Of a DNA stretch of 64,000 nucleotides, positions 19,070-29,884 are shown in pieces. Below the pieces are notes generated by a model. It had not been told where the DNA came from, made no database searches, and saw only the letters and a program-made list of their open reading frames with translations. The position numbers and the translations under genes are program-made. How positions within the stretch are numbered: the stretch's first letter is position 1; each line of letters begins with the position of its first letter. The stretch comes from Anderseniella sp. (lineage in GTDB: Bacteria > Pseudomonadota > Alphaproteobacteria > Rhizobiales > Aestuariivirgaceae), in assembly GCA_028289645.1 (NCBI GenBank), contig JANQOK010000016.1, forward strand, positions 372,001 to 436,000. The letters run 5' to 3'.

Positions 19070-20068
19070 TCAGAAGTCAAAATTGATCATTTTGCGCATG
19101 ACAAGCACGCCGCAGCCCATCCATAAGCCTGACCCAACAAGCATGACGTTGCCGATTTTTGTCTCGAACAGAGGCATGAGATAGGCCGGGTTCAGCACCA
19201 TCATCGCGCCGGCTATCAGAAACGGCAGAGCCCCGATGATCGCAGCAGAAGCCTTGGCTTCCTGCGACACGGAGGTGATTTTCTGTTTCATTTTCTTGCG
19301 GTCACGCAACACCCGCGAAAGGTTGCCAAGAGCTTCCGCCAGGTTGCCGCCTGTCTTGGCCTGGATGGCCATCACGATGGCCAGGAAGTTCACTTCCGCC
19401 AACGGCATGCGCTCGTACATGCGCTCCAGCCCCTGATCGATAGTAATCCCGACCCGTTGGCCCTCGACCACATCGAGAAACTCCGGCCCCACCGGCGCCG
19501 GTGTTTCCTTGGCGATCACCTTGAGTGCATCCGATACCGGAAGCCCGGCTTTGATACCGCGCACCATGACGTCAATCGCATCGGCAAACTCCCGCAAAAA
19601 AGTTTCACGGCGGCGTTTTGCAAGGTAGTTCAGGAACCAGCGGGGCAAGCCAAATGCCCCAACTACCGCTGCTACTGCAGAGACATAAATCGGGACGCCG
19701 ACCATGAATGACCCGAAAAAGAAGACCACTCCGACAATGACGGACGCGACAGTGAAAGCGTTCATCGAGATATCGAGGCCCGCCTGCCCGATCATCTGCC
19801 TGACGGTCAGTTTCTTTCGGCGTTTCTTCTCAGCTTCCTCGAACTGCTTCAGGGTATCCTGAATCTGCCGGCGGCGAGCGGCGGACTTGTCTTTGCCAGC
19901 CCCCTTGGCTTTGGTGCCAACTTCTCCCGATGTGACACGCCGGGCACGCCGGTTGACATCCGCCTGACCTGAGAAATAGGGAAACAAAAGACCTATAGCC
20001 AAGCCCCCGACGCTCAAGGCGGCGAACACCACAAACGCGACTTTTGTCATTTCCGGGCTAAATTCCAT
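19070..20068 (-). CDS. tadB: Tad pilus inner-membrane platform protein TadB
   Basis: 332 residues, T2SF family. Helices lie near residues 8-28, 105-150 and 270-330; the T2SF core reads FADAIDVMVRGIKAGLPVSD and later FLAIVMAIQAKTGGNLAEAL. A basic, Lys/Arg-rich cytoplasmic segment (about 55-85) sits between the first helices. The gene is separated from cpaF by 132 bp that hold no gene but contain a weak hairpin (about 20159-20181). Confidence 0.93.
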   Translation of the reverse strand: MEFSPEMTKVAFVVFAALSVGGLAIGLLFPYFSGQADVNRRARRVTSGEVGTKAKGAGKDKSAARRRQIQDTLKQFEEAEKKRRKKLTVRQMIGQAGLDISMNAFTVASVIVGVVFFFGSFMVGVPIYVSAVAAVVGAFGLPRWFLNYLAKRRRETFLREFADAIDVMVRGIKAGLPVSDALKVIAKETPAPVGPEFLDVVEGQRVGITIDQGLERMYERMPLAEVNFLAIVMAIQAKTGGNLAEALGNLSRVLRDRKKMKQKITSVSQEAKASAAIIGALPFLIAGAMMVLNPAYLMPLFETKIGNVMLVGSGLWMGCGVLVMRKMINFDF

Positions 20069-20200
20069 TTCCAGTCTCGCCTCTTAGATCACCATGGTTC
20101 TCGACTTCATCAACCAGAAATCACGAACCCGATCATTGCCAGTATGCCAGAGCAACTCCACGGGTCAGTCGAACCTGTGGCGCTTTTAAAATCACGACGG

Positions 20201-21735
<1,535 letters not shown>

Positions 21736-21736
<1 letters not shown>

Positions 21737-22995
21737 TACTTCTTCCTCAACATTGGAAATAACTTGGCAAGTGCAGATCCGCCCTTAGTTTGCGGCACGT
21801 CCGGATTTTTACCGATCAGCAGTTGACCAAGTACGGCGACCTGTTCAGCAGCTTTTGATTTGGGGCCGACCTCGGCGAGCATCTGGCCATTGGTGGCCGC
21901 GGTGCCGAACACGTGCGCGTCAAACGGAATGACGACTGTCGGTTCAACCCCAATAGCTTTCGAAAACTCCGCGACCGGTATTTCCGGTCGTTTCTGCACA
22001 CCGACCTGGTTGAGAACGACCAGTGGTGCCTTGTCGTTCGGTCGCGCCGCCGTCAGGAAATCAAAGATATTCTTGGTGTTGCGGAGCGATGCGAGATCAG
22101 GAGTGGAGGTGATAATCACATCATCAGCGCCCATAAGAAGCTGTTTCGACCATACGGTCCACAAATTCGGGATATCGAGTATGATCAGCGGAGCGCTGGA
22201 GCGGATCGCATCAATGATCGGCTCAAGAGTGTCGTCTTCAATCCCCAGCGATTTTTCGACTTGTGCCGGTGCCGACAGCAGATTCAACCGGTCATTGCAC
22301 TTGGTCAGCAAACGCTCGAGCATGGTCTGGTCAATGCGATCAGAGGATGCAATGGCTTCCGCAATGCCGTGAGCCGGGTCCTGGTTAAAATTCAATCCTG
22401 CAGTGCCAAAGGCAAGGTCGAGATCGGTAACAATTGTATCGACCTGATACTCACCAGAGGCAAGTGTGGCCACGTTGTGAGCAATGGTGCTGGATCCGAC
22501 ACCGCCCTTTGCGCCGATGAATGCCACAATGCGGCCAATGGGATCGGCCCCCGGCTCATTGAACAGCGAACTGATGGCATCAATCACCTGTAGTTGGTGG
22601 ACCGGCGCCACAAGGTATTCGCTGAGCCCCTGGCGGATCAGTTCGCGGTACAGAATGACGTCGTTCACATGGCCTATCAGTATGACCTTGGTAGACGGGT
22701 CACACACCTGCGCCAGCTGGCTCAACTCCGACAGGACCTGATCGCGGTGACCTTCGGTCTCCAGGACAAGCACGTCAGGCGTGGTGGCCTGGCTGTAGGC
22801 CTGGGCGGCTGCCATAATGCTGCCTTCCCGTATGTCGACATGCGCCCGTGCCATTCGGCGGTCAATCACCACCTGCTTCATCGTCGCGCTGGTCACCTGT
22901 GTCGAACAGAACATCGTGATGTTGATGCGTGGCACCGCAGCAACAACCGGTGTTGCGGATTCGGCCGCATGGGTTTGTGGTTCAGTCTGGGTCAT
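21736..22995 (-). CDS. cpaE: Tad pilus localisation ATPase CpaE/TadZ
   Basis: 419 residues from the ATG at 22995; a GTG at 23004 would add three. An atypical receiver-like domain (about 25-140, with VLVLETEG and VNDVILYRELIRQGLSEYLV) precedes a MinD/ParA-type ATPase domain with the deviant Walker A GAKGGVGSSTIAHN at about residue 160 and LDIPNLWTVWSKQLL later. Relatives place the pilus machine at the cell pole. The Walker A has Ser where many have Lys-Thr, as usual for this family. Confidence 0.93.
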
Positions 22996-23021
22996 GGTTT
23001 CCACTCTCGTCTAATCAACAG

Positions 23022-23717
23022 TTACTGTGCCACTTCACTTGCCTGGGCTTGTGCCTGGCTTGCCTTCGCAGCCGTGGTATCTTGGCCACCGATGTACTTC
23101 TTGAAGACTTCATTACGCCTGGCTGAACTTGCCGAAGTGGACGTACGCGGAGTTTCGAAATCCTCAGGATTGGCGACCATGGCAGCGAGGTTGTGCTGCC
23201 CGGAACATCCAAAGTCCTTGTAATTCTGATTGGAAGAAGTTTCAGAAAGGTTTTCACTCCAGTCGCCGCACTGGCTTGTCACCGCAAATTTGCGGGTGAA
23301 CGACATCAGAACCGGCGCACGGGCACCTCCCTTGTAAGAAGAATGCTTGATGCGGTGCTGGCTAATCCCCTCGGCTTGAAGCAGTTGAGCCACTTTTGCG
23401 GCGACTGAGTTGCCAACCATGCCGCCGGCAGGGCGGCGGATGTGGATTTTCGAAGCATCGGTTTCGTTCGCCTGGTGCGCAAAACTCCTGATGGCGTTCT
23501 GCTCTTTGGTGGTGAGCCGGGCCGAACGGGTCGGCACCTTGAGTTTCACCGTGCCCTTGGCGACCTCAATCGGATGAACCTCATAATGCATCTGCGGCAT
23601 GTAGATGTCATCCGCGCCCCCGGACATCTGGTGTTGGCAGGCGGTCAGTGCCACAAGCGCTGCGGCCGGAGCCAGAATACGCATTGCACTGCGGGACTTT
23701 GATACAAACTTGTTCAT
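23022..23717 (-). CDS. cpaD: Tad pilus assembly lipoprotein CpaD
   Basis: 231 residues from the ATG at 23717, chosen because GGAG lies seven bases upstream; an ATG at 23741 overlapping cpaC would add eight residues. A lipoprotein signal (ILAPAAALVALTAC) precedes the CpaD domain, with GCSGQHNLAAMVANPEDFET near residue 175, the family hallmark. The last 30 residues are an Ala/Gln-rich tail. CpaD-type proteins stabilise the outer-membrane secretin CpaC, which is encoded next to it. Confidence 0.92.
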   Translation of the reverse strand: MNKFVSKSRSAMRILAPAAALVALTACQHQMSGGADDIYMPQMHYEVHPIEVAKGTVKLKVPTRSARLTTKEQNAIRSFAHQANETDASKIHIRRPAGGMVGNSVAAKVAQLLQAEGISQHRIKHSSYKGGARAPVLMSFTRKFAVTSQCGDWSENLSETSSNQNYKDFGCSGQHNLAAMVANPEDFETPRTSTSASSARRNEVFKKYIGGQDTTAAKASQAQAQASEVAQ

Positions 23718-23740
23718 TTTCATTCTCCGTGGCGCTGCCA

Positions 23741-25210
23741 TTATTCGACGATAAAGCCGACATTGCCGTGATAGGTCGTTCCTTTTCCGGTACCACCCTG
23801 AACCCCGTACATCTTGTTCAGGCGGCCAAACAGAATGGTCTGGCGATCAGTTGCTACCGAAAGCTTTTCTCCAGCGCTTACAAGCGAACGCTCATTGACG
23901 GGTTTGACGATGAAAGGTGTCACCATGACCGTGAGTTCGGACGTGTTTTTCTGGAAGTCACGCGACCGGAACATCTGACCGAGAATCGGCAGATCCTTGG
24001 CGCCGGGAATGCCGGCAATCTGTTGCCGGGTTTGGTCGCGGATCAGGCCAGCCATGATCATTGAACCGCCCGACGGCAACTCGATGGTCGTTTCAGCCTT
24101 GCGGGTGGTGAGACCAGGCAAACTGATTGAGCCTACCTGAATACCGTTTTGCGGCGTCAGTTCCGAAACTTCCGTGTTTATCTTCAGACTGATGCGCCCG
24201 GACGACAGGACCACAGGCGAATAGCCAAGCGCCACACCAAATTCCTTGAACTCAACCGAGATGGTGTCCTCATCTACGGCAACCGGGATGGGGAATTCGC
24301 CACCCGCAAGAAACTTGGCACTTTCGCCGGAGATCGCCGTCAGCGTCGGTTCGGCGAGTGTACGCAGCAGGCCGTCCTGCTCCATCGCCTGAATGAGTGC
24401 ATCGATGGAGTCGCCGTACTGCAGCCGGGCACCTGTTGTTGCGCCGGCACCACCCAGTCCCGAGATCGGGTTTATGGGCAGTACGCCTGAGCCGAGGGGT
24501 CCGTTCAGCAGGAACGGGTTTCCGGTCAACATGCCGGCGGAAAAACTGCCTTGGGCAAACGCGGTATTGTAGTCGACACCGAGTTGCTTCAACACGTCAC
24601 GTTGCACTTCAGCAATACGCACACGCAGCGTAACCTGCTCGCGAGCAGCGATGGTCATAGCTGAAACGACTTTGGCTTCTCCGTTGACACCACTGGTTCC
24701 GAGAAAACGCTCGGCCAGGTCCGTCGCCTGCTTTGCCTCACCGGCAGATGCGGCGACCCCGCGCAGAACAACGCTGTCAGAAACTGTCTCAACCACGATC
24801 TGGTTGCCCGGCAACGTGCGATCGAGCAGCTCCTTCAATGCTTTGGTATCTGTGGCAACCTGAATATCGAGATTCAGAATTTGCCGGCCCGCATCATCAA
24901 AGAAGAACACGTTGGTCTCGCCGTTGCCCTTGGCGAACAGGTAGGCTGTGGTGCGAGTGCGCACGACAGCGTCCACAATCGCAGGATTGCCGACCAGGAC
25001 ATCCTTGGCTGCGACAGGCAACCTGATCGCGACCGACTTGTTCAATCCCATGCGCAGAAAACGCGAGTCGTCACCTGCCTGGGCGGGCGTGAACGCCGCA
25101 GTCAACACGATAAAGAAAACCGCAAGAGCAGCAACCAGAGAAACGATTGCACCGGCTGGTGTCTTGGTGCCCATATCAAGCCTGGGCATGCTGAGGGGTG
25201 AGGGATACAT
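23741..25210 (-). CDS. cpaC: Tad pilus outer-membrane secretin CpaC/RcpA
   Basis: 489 residues. A signal peptide (helix from about 20 to 42, ending TPAQA) is followed by the pilus-assembly N domain (RMGLNKSVAIRLPVAAKDVL), a BON-like segment (about 130-185) and the secretin domain, with the strand VPVG-like turn FPIPVAVDEDT near 325 and IELPSGGSMIMAGLIRD near 395. It forms the pore for the pilus. A small gene on the other side of the pilin encodes a protein with the same N domain only. Confidence 0.94.
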   Translation of the reverse strand: MYPSPLSMPRLDMGTKTPAGAIVSLVAALAVFFIVLTAAFTPAQAGDDSRFLRMGLNKSVAIRLPVAAKDVLVGNPAIVDAVVRTRTTAYLFAKGNGETNVFFFDDAGRQILNLDIQVATDTKALKELLDRTLPGNQIVVETVSDSVVLRGVAASAGEAKQATDLAERFLGTSGVNGEAKVVSAMTIAAREQVTLRVRIAEVQRDVLKQLGVDYNTAFAQGSFSAGMLTGNPFLLNGPLGSGVLPINPISGLGGAGATTGARLQYGDSIDALIQAMEQDGLLRTLAEPTLTAISGESAKFLAGGEFPIPVAVDEDTISVEFKEFGVALGYSPVVLSSGRISLKINTEVSELTPQNGIQVGSISLPGLTTRKAETTIELPSGGSMIMAGLIRDQTRQQIAGIPGAKDLPILGQMFRSRDFQKNTSELTVMVTPFIVKPVNERSLVSAGEKLSVATDRQTILFGRLNKMYGVQGGTGKGTTYHGNVGFIVE

Positions 25211-25222
25211 CAGTTGTCTGCC

Positions 25223-26026
25223 TTACTTAGTGTTCGCTATCTGGTTCATGATGCCGTAGCGGAATTGCTTGATGGTGCCTTTCGAACCGCGTGCAAATTT
25301 TTCCGAAACCCGGGGACCATCTTCACCAAGTTTCTTGTCGCCCACATCCGCGAGTGAGCGAAGTGCCAGTGACAGCTGGCCGGCGCTTTCAACAAGTGCG
25401 AGGACCTCGGACTGCTTGGGTTCAAGTTCCAGCGTTGCCGTTTTTCCGACAATCACCTGCCCCCCGTCTTCGGTCGTCTTGATCTGCTGGTCGATCGCCA
25501 GGACGCGAACATTGGTCAAAACCGTATCGGACACGTCGCGGTTGCCGGCACCCTTGCGCGTGAGCAGGACATCAACCCTGTCGTTCGGCAAGATGAACCC
25601 GCCTGCGCCTGTTTCCGGCGAAACCCGGATCGAGATCGCCCGCATACCCTTTGGCAGAACTGCAGCCATAAACCCTGCATCGCCAACTTCTACAATGCGG
25701 CGCTTGTTAAGCGGCTCACCCTCGAACAAACCCGCACGTGCCCGCGCACCCTTGAGTTCTTCAAATATGTCGGCACTGCCGGTCTTGGTGACCATGGACT
25801 GGCCAACCTGATCCGACGGCCAGTCTTTCCAACCCAAGTTGGATGCGTCCAGAACTTCGCCGACACGAATGTCTTTCAATGTCACCAACACCGGCGTCAT
25901 GGAGACCTTGTTTACCTCCACCACTTCCGCCTGCTGCGGTTGTCCCAGGAATCCATTGGCCAGGAACGCCGCTGCTCCGGCTGCGACTGCGGCCACGCCC
26001 ATGACAACGAAACGTGATTTACTCAT
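25223..26026 (-). CDS. cpaB: Tad pilus assembly protein CpaB/RcpC
   Basis: 267 residues from the ATG at 26026, with GGAG nine bases upstream; a TTG at 26041 would place the ribosome site inside the gene. One N-terminal membrane helix (VVMGVAAVAAGAAAFLANGF) precedes the SAF domain (about 45-115, VLVTLKDIRVGEVLDASNLG) and the RcpC domain with VSPETGAGGFILPNDRVDVL. It is periplasmic and may bind the cell wall near the secretin. It begins the minus-strand unit that runs to tadC. Confidence 0.92.
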   Translation of the reverse strand: MSKSRFVVMGVAAVAAGAAAFLANGFLGQPQQAEVVEVNKVSMTPVLVTLKDIRVGEVLDASNLGWKDWPSDQVGQSMVTKTGSADIFEELKGARARAGLFEGEPLNKRRIVEVGDAGFMAAVLPKGMRAISIRVSPETGAGGFILPNDRVDVLLTRKGAGNRDVSDTVLTNVRVLAIDQQIKTTEDGGQVIVGKTATLELEPKQSEVLALVESAGQLSLALRSLADVGDKKLGEDGPRVSEKFARGSKGTIKQFRYGIMNQIANTK

Positions 26027-26160
26027 CTGATAACTCTCCAATAGGAACGGAAGTTCGTTCGGATATCTCCACCGCAGAATGATCGTGAAACGTCAAATTA
26101 TGGTTAACCGGCACTAAACAATCTTAGTTTTGCCCAAAAAACATCATGCTCTTGCCGGGA

Positions 26161-26189
26161 ATCAAAAATGCCCGCATGGCGCGGGCATT
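26161..26189 (-). terminator. Terminator after cpaA
   Basis: A perfect 9-bp stem (26167-26175 with 26181-26189, AATGCCCGC and complement) with a 5-nt loop is followed on the minus strand by a T-run (26164-26168). It lies 22 bp past the cpaA stop and about 140 bp before the cpaB start, so cpaB and the genes after it need their own promoter or read-through. Confidence 0.82.
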
Positions 26190-26210
26190 GGGCAGTTCAG
26201 GGTCCGGACT

Positions 26211-26726
26211 CTAACCGACAAGCGACGTATTCGCCGATTCCAGCCACCAGCTGTGGCGGAAAGCAAACAGGGCGCCCACCGCAATGGCCACGCCATAGGG
26301 AAGGTCAATGGACGATTTTACCTTTGATTTGAACCGTTGGAATCCGCGCAGTTCCAATTCAAGCCGGAGCCACCACCAGAACTTCATGACAATTGCGAGC
26401 ACGCCACCGGCAACCGACATGATCAAAAGAAACTCGATCAGCTGTCCCATACCCAGCCACATGGCAGCGACAGCCAGGAGCTTTGCATCGCCTCCGCCTA
26501 TGAAGCCCATAGCGAACAGTCCAAACCCTGCAAACAGCACAATCACGCCTGCAGCTACATGCCATCCAACTTGTTCAAGTGGCATGCCTACATACCAAGC
26601 CGCGGCAAAGAAACTTACCCCGGCAATGACGTTCAGCCAGTTCGGTATTTTCATGGTGAAGACATCGCCGATTGCTGCAACGACTACCAGTATGGGAAAT
26701 ATTGTCAGTATCAGTGTGTGGCTCAT
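26211..26726 (-). CDS. cpaA: Prepilin peptidase CpaA/TadV
   Basis: 171 residues with about five membrane helices, the short A24A type without a methylase domain. The two catalytic aspartates lie in IGDVFTMKIPNW (about residue 20) and GGGDAKLLAVAA (about 78). It removes the leader of Flp pilin and of the TadE/TadG pseudopilins at the inner membrane. Unlike the cpaB-tadC genes it is closed off by its own terminator. The pilin gene is 260 bp upstream and has its own terminator too. Confidence 0.92.
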   Translation of the reverse strand: MSHTLILTIFPILVVVAAIGDVFTMKIPNWLNVIAGVSFFAAAWYVGMPLEQVGWHVAAGVIVLFAGFGLFAMGFIGGGDAKLLAVAAMWLGMGQLIEFLLIMSVAGGVLAIVMKFWWWLRLELELRGFQRFKSKVKSSIDLPYGVAIAVGALFAFRHSWWLESANTSLVG

Positions 26727-26880
26727 GATTTGCTGGTCTCCCTTAGCCGGTCAAGGCTCCCCTGGTGCCGCCGACAGGCAGCTACGGTGATACCGCAACT
26801 TGGCATGGCTCAGTAAAAAGCCGGTTAACCAAGCGGGAATTGTCCGCGGCCCCGACACCACAATCCTGAGAGATTTCCGC

Positions 26881-26915
26881 AAAACAAAAACCGCTGGTTT
26901 TAACACCAGCGGTTT
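26881..26915 (-). terminator. Terminator after the Flp pilin gene
   Basis: A perfect 11-bp stem (26888-26898 with 26905-26915, AAACCGCTGGT and complement) with a 6-nt loop is followed on the minus strand by TTTTGTTTT. It lies 72 bp after the pilin stop codon and would make a short, separate pilin mRNA. Confidence 0.9.
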
Positions 26916-26986
26916 CCGGAGCCTCCCGTTAGATTTATTACCGTCGATGATGGCTCTTACATCGGCGGTCAACGTCAAAACTGATA

Positions 26987-27139
26987 TTACAGTTCTGCGC
27001 TTACAGCACCGAAAGTGGTTTCCAGAGCAGTACCGATACCAGGCATAACAGCAACCAGGGCAAGACCCGTAGCAGCGGCGATGAGGCCATATTCGATTGC
27101 AGTGGCACCAGATTCGTCTTTAAAGAAACGTGCGAACAT
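26987..27139 (-). CDS. Flp family type IVb pilin
   Basis: 50 residues, the major subunit of the Tad pilus. The leader MFARFFKDESG is followed by ATAIEYGLIAAATGLALVAV, the Flp-type hydrophobic domain; cleavage by CpaA is expected between Gly11 and Ala12, with Glu5 and Tyr6 of the mature protein giving the EY pair typical of Flp. AGGAGAG lies four to five bases before the ATG. The gene stands alone between a long AT-rich leader region and a strong terminator, as expected for a highly expressed pilin. Confidence 0.95.
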   Translation of the reverse strand: MFARFFKDESGATAIEYGLIAAATGLALVAVMPGIGTALETTFGAVSAEL

Positions 27140-27683
27140 AATTCTCTCCTTAGATTGTCTCACAGTTTTTACAGCACTGGATCAAACTTCCCTGAACGGG
27201 TGATCCCCTGAGGGGTTTGTCGTCTGAACCGAGGCTCAACCTAGGCTCCAACTATTAACATCAAGTAAATACCCAATCAAAAGCACACGAGAACAATCGG
27301 ATCGTCTTGGAATGGAAAACAAATCATTACTATTAAAATTAAAATTAAATTTTATTACAATTTTACATAATAAAACTCAGATGTATATTTATTCTTTGCG
27401 TCGCTGACAGGTGTAGCCTGCTCCTATAAAGACTAGCAATTGAACCAAGCTGATTTTCACTGACACAGGATTTGCCAGGCCCGCCTTTGCACTCCCGTCC
27501 AGCACGAGCGTGAACAATTTGGCTGGTATATTATAAAGTATGCGAACGGCACCCATGCCCGCCTGCGCAAATCCAATTCGCAATCGTAAGGGTTCATTCA
27601 CCATTTTCAGGTGTTATAGGCATCAACCATCAGGCGCTACTCTGTCTAACGCCTTCAAAGTGATCATGCGAACAAGGATTGTT
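27140..27683. other. Intergenic control region between the divergent flp pilin and CpaC N-domain genes
   Basis: No gene is supported in these 544 bases. The stretch from about 27300 to 27400 is extremely AT-rich (runs of TTAAAATTAAAATTAAAT type) in an otherwise GC-rich window. A CCCCTGAGGGG palindrome lies at 27205-27215, closer to the pilin gene. The AT-rich block is a candidate upstream element or nucleoid-protein binding site for the strongly expressed pilin promoter; no exact promoter can be assigned by eye. Confidence 0.6.
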
Positions 27684-28184
27684 ATGCAAATGAGTACTCT
27701 GGCAACAACCCGCACCTTCGTTCTCGGTGCCGCACTGGGCCTGTTTGGAATGCTTGCCGCAACGGGCACAGCAATTGCCGACTCATCTCTTGCACTGGAT
27801 GTGGACGACGCCAAGCTGGTCAAGCTGGCCGGCGAACCCTCCACGGTAGTGGTGTCCAACCCCATGTTCGCCGATGCGAGTATCCAGGGAAACAAGCTGA
27901 TCGTTATCGGCAAGAATACCGGCCGCACAAAAATAATAGTATTGGATTTCGACGGCAACCAGCTCGCCAACATGATGGTCAAGGTCCAACGCGCTGAAAG
28001 TCACGTCGTCAGCCTGTACAGGGGTGGCCAGCGCAGAACCATGCATTGTGAACCGTTCTGTGATCAGCCATTGATCGTGAATGACGAAGGCCCAAGATAC
28101 AAAGAGCAAGGCGACCAGATCGGCATCAAGACAAGTGTCTCTTCGGGTGAAGCCACCAGCGGTAGCGGCGAAGGCGCGCAATAG
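27684..28184 (+). CDS. Pilus assembly N-domain protein (CpaC N-domain only)
   Basis: 166 residues from the ATG at 27684 (AAGGA eight bases upstream); in-frame starts also exist at 27666 and 27690. A signal peptide ending near TAIA DSS is followed by one pilus-assembly N domain, DVDDAKLVKLAGEPSTVVVS ... GNKLIVIGKNTGRTKIIVLD, the same fold as the N-terminal part of CpaC. There is no secretin domain. The C-terminal part carries a Cys pair in TMHCEPFCDQ and a Gly/Ser-rich tail. It probably sits in the periplasm and works with the secretin; its exact role is not known. Confidence 0.8.
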   Translation: MQMSTLATTRTFVLGAALGLFGMLAATGTAIADSSLALDVDDAKLVKLAGEPSTVVVSNPMFADASIQGNKLIVIGKNTGRTKIIVLDFDGNQLANMMVKVQRAESHVVSLYRGGQRRTMHCEPFCDQPLIVNDEGPRYKEQGDQIGIKTSVSSGEATSGSGEGAQ

Positions 28185-28516
28185 GCTGCAGCCGCTTCAT
28201 GTGTTTCATGCCGGGCAGATTGTTCTTGGTCCGGCGTGATCCGCGACTGTTGGGCCTTGCCTAGACCCGCCATGTGAATGCCGACAACAGTGGCAATCGG
28301 TGCAGCTGCGACAGATTGCCAGCGGCGTTCATGGTTAGCGAACACTTAACACAATCGCTAAAATTTGACGACTAAAACTCAGCTTTTGGTAAGACCACTC
28401 CGATATCGTGATCCTGAACAAATGACACCGTAGGCAGGCCCCTGTCTGTCTACCGGTTTGGAACAAGAAACCACGGGCAAGTTCGGCTGTCGGTGGTGAA
28501 AGTTCGGGAGTACGGC
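28185..28516. other. Intergenic region before tadE
   Basis: 332 bases without a supported gene. I see no clear terminator after the N-domain gene and no recognisable RNA. GGGAG at 28506-28510 is the likely ribosome site for the next gene. Confidence 0.5.
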
Positions 28517-29104
28517 ATGATTTTGAAGTTGAATCGGACCCTAAACCGGGTCCGGAGAGGTTTTCGCAAGGACGACAGTGGCGCAACGGCAATTGAGTTC
28601 GCCTTCGTTGGCGCACCCTTCCTGTTTCTATTGCTGGCCACGTTCGAAACCGGACTGACGCTGTTCTCCGAGTACTCGGTCCAAAGCGCCACGACCACGG
28701 CTTCGCGGCTGATCCGGACCGGGCAGGCTCATTCTGGCGGTTTCTCAAAGGTCGAATTCAAGAACCGGCTGTGCGCGGAACTTCCGGCAATGATTGATTG
28801 CGACAAAATCTACATCAATGTCGAAGTGCGCAACAATTTTTCGGACGCAAGCAGCCGCACCGATGCGTCCGACAACGGTCAGCTCAGCGATGACGCGACG
28901 GACGGTTCATTTGACATCGGCAACGCCGGCGAAATTGTGATAGTCGAAACGTTCTATGAGTGGGATTTGATGACGCCGAATCTCATGAACCTGCTGAACA
29001 TCAAGGGCACAGGCACACCACCGCCGAACTGGCTGGCAAACCATGGTGACGACAAGCACCTGGTGAGAGGCGTGGCGGTGTTCCGAAATGAGCCGTTCGA
29101 TTGA
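28517..29104 (+). CDS. tadE: TadE family pseudopilin-like protein
   Basis: 195 residues from the ATG at 28517, six bases after GGGAG; a GTG at 28493 is an alternative. The N-terminus has the TadE pattern: basic leader, DDSGATAIEFAFVGAPFLFL with the processed Gly-Ala and Glu, then one membrane helix. The rest is periplasmic, with a Cys pair (LCAELPAMIDC). TadE-type minor pilins are cleaved by CpaA and needed for pilus assembly. The next gene encodes a second protein of this kind. Confidence 0.87.
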   Translation: MILKLNRTLNRVRRGFRKDDSGATAIEFAFVGAPFLFLLLATFETGLTLFSEYSVQSATTTASRLIRTGQAHSGGFSKVEFKNRLCAELPAMIDCDKIYINVEVRNNFSDASSRTDASDNGQLSDDATDGSFDIGNAGEIVIVETFYEWDLMTPNLMNLLNIKGTGTPPPNWLANHGDDKHLVRGVAVFRNEPFD

Positions 29105-29156
29105 TCTGATGCTGCGCCGTTCAAAAACAACCACATCCTTTCAGGAAACCAATACG

Positions 29157-29741
29157 ATGGATAATTCATCAGTAACCGGGGCCGACACCATTCACGGACG
29201 CATTGCCGGCCAGTTTGCAAGATTTGGTCGCAAAAAAGACGGCATCGTCAGTATCGAAGCTGCCTTGCTGTTTCCAATGATGATCATCCTGCTGCTGGGC
29301 ACGATTGATGTCACTCATGCGATTTCACTGAAACGAAAGGTGGCCGTGGCTGCAAGTGCGGTCGTCGACCTGACGACACAGGAATCCAACACGGTTCTGG
29401 TGAATGACCTCAACGAGTACATCAGGGCTGCCGATGCCATCATGAAACCGTTTGACTCTTCAGACATCAAGGTCGACCTGATTACTTTCGAGCGGGATGG
29501 CAACAGTGTGAAGGAGCGGTGGTCTCATTCACGCGGCAGTTGCGGCGGTGCGCCCCCGAGCCTGTCAGGCGACGCACTGGACAAGCTCACTCAGGAAGAC
29601 AACGACATTGTTGTTGCTCGCGTGTGCCTCAACTTCCAACCCCTGGTCGGCTACATAATTGGCAGTGAATCCTGGCAGGTTGAAGAATCGGTCGCGCAAC
29701 GACCGCGCAACGGCCTGACGCTTGAGTGCGATGGTTGCTGA
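29157..29741 (+). CDS. TadE/TadG-like pilus-associated protein
   Basis: 194 residues from the ATG at 29157; an ATG at 29088 that overlaps tadE by 17 bp would add 23 residues. The leader reads FARFGRKKDGIVSIEAALLF, with the KKDG-x-x-SIEAA processing pattern, then a membrane helix (MMIILLLGTIDVTHAI). The periplasmic part has three or four cysteines, including a CDGC end. It lacks the von Willebrand domain of full TadG, so it is a short TadG/TadF analog. It ends the plus-strand pilus genes before a strong terminator. Confidence 0.8.
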   Translation: MDNSSVTGADTIHGRIAGQFARFGRKKDGIVSIEAALLFPMMIILLLGTIDVTHAISLKRKVAVAASAVVDLTTQESNTVLVNDLNEYIRAADAIMKPFDSSDIKVDLITFERDGNSVKERWSHSRGSCGGAPPSLSGDALDKLTQEDNDIVVARVCLNFQPLVGYIIGSESWQVEESVAQRPRNGLTLECDGC

Positions 29742-29769
29742 TTTTCATCCCGTGCGGGAAACATTTGAT

Positions 29770-29808
29770 AAAGGCCCCTGAGACAGCGTCTCTGGGGCCT
29801 TTACTTTT
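29770..29808 (+). terminator. Terminator after the TadE/TadG-like genes
   Basis: A 15-bp stem with one mismatch (29770-29784 with 29788-29802) and an AGC loop is followed by ACTTTTC. It lies 28 bp after the stop codon and closes the pilus locus. Confidence 0.88.
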
Positions 29809-29884
29809 CTGCCCCGCATGGTCAAACACTGCATACTGAACGAGTGTTTTGCCAGCTTCCGTCTACGGATGCTGCGTCCAGGCG

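Noticed and set aside
27389..27604. 71-codon open frame on the minus strand between the divergent pilus genes
   Set aside because: It lies in the AT-rich control region, has no ribosome site and no similarity I recognise.
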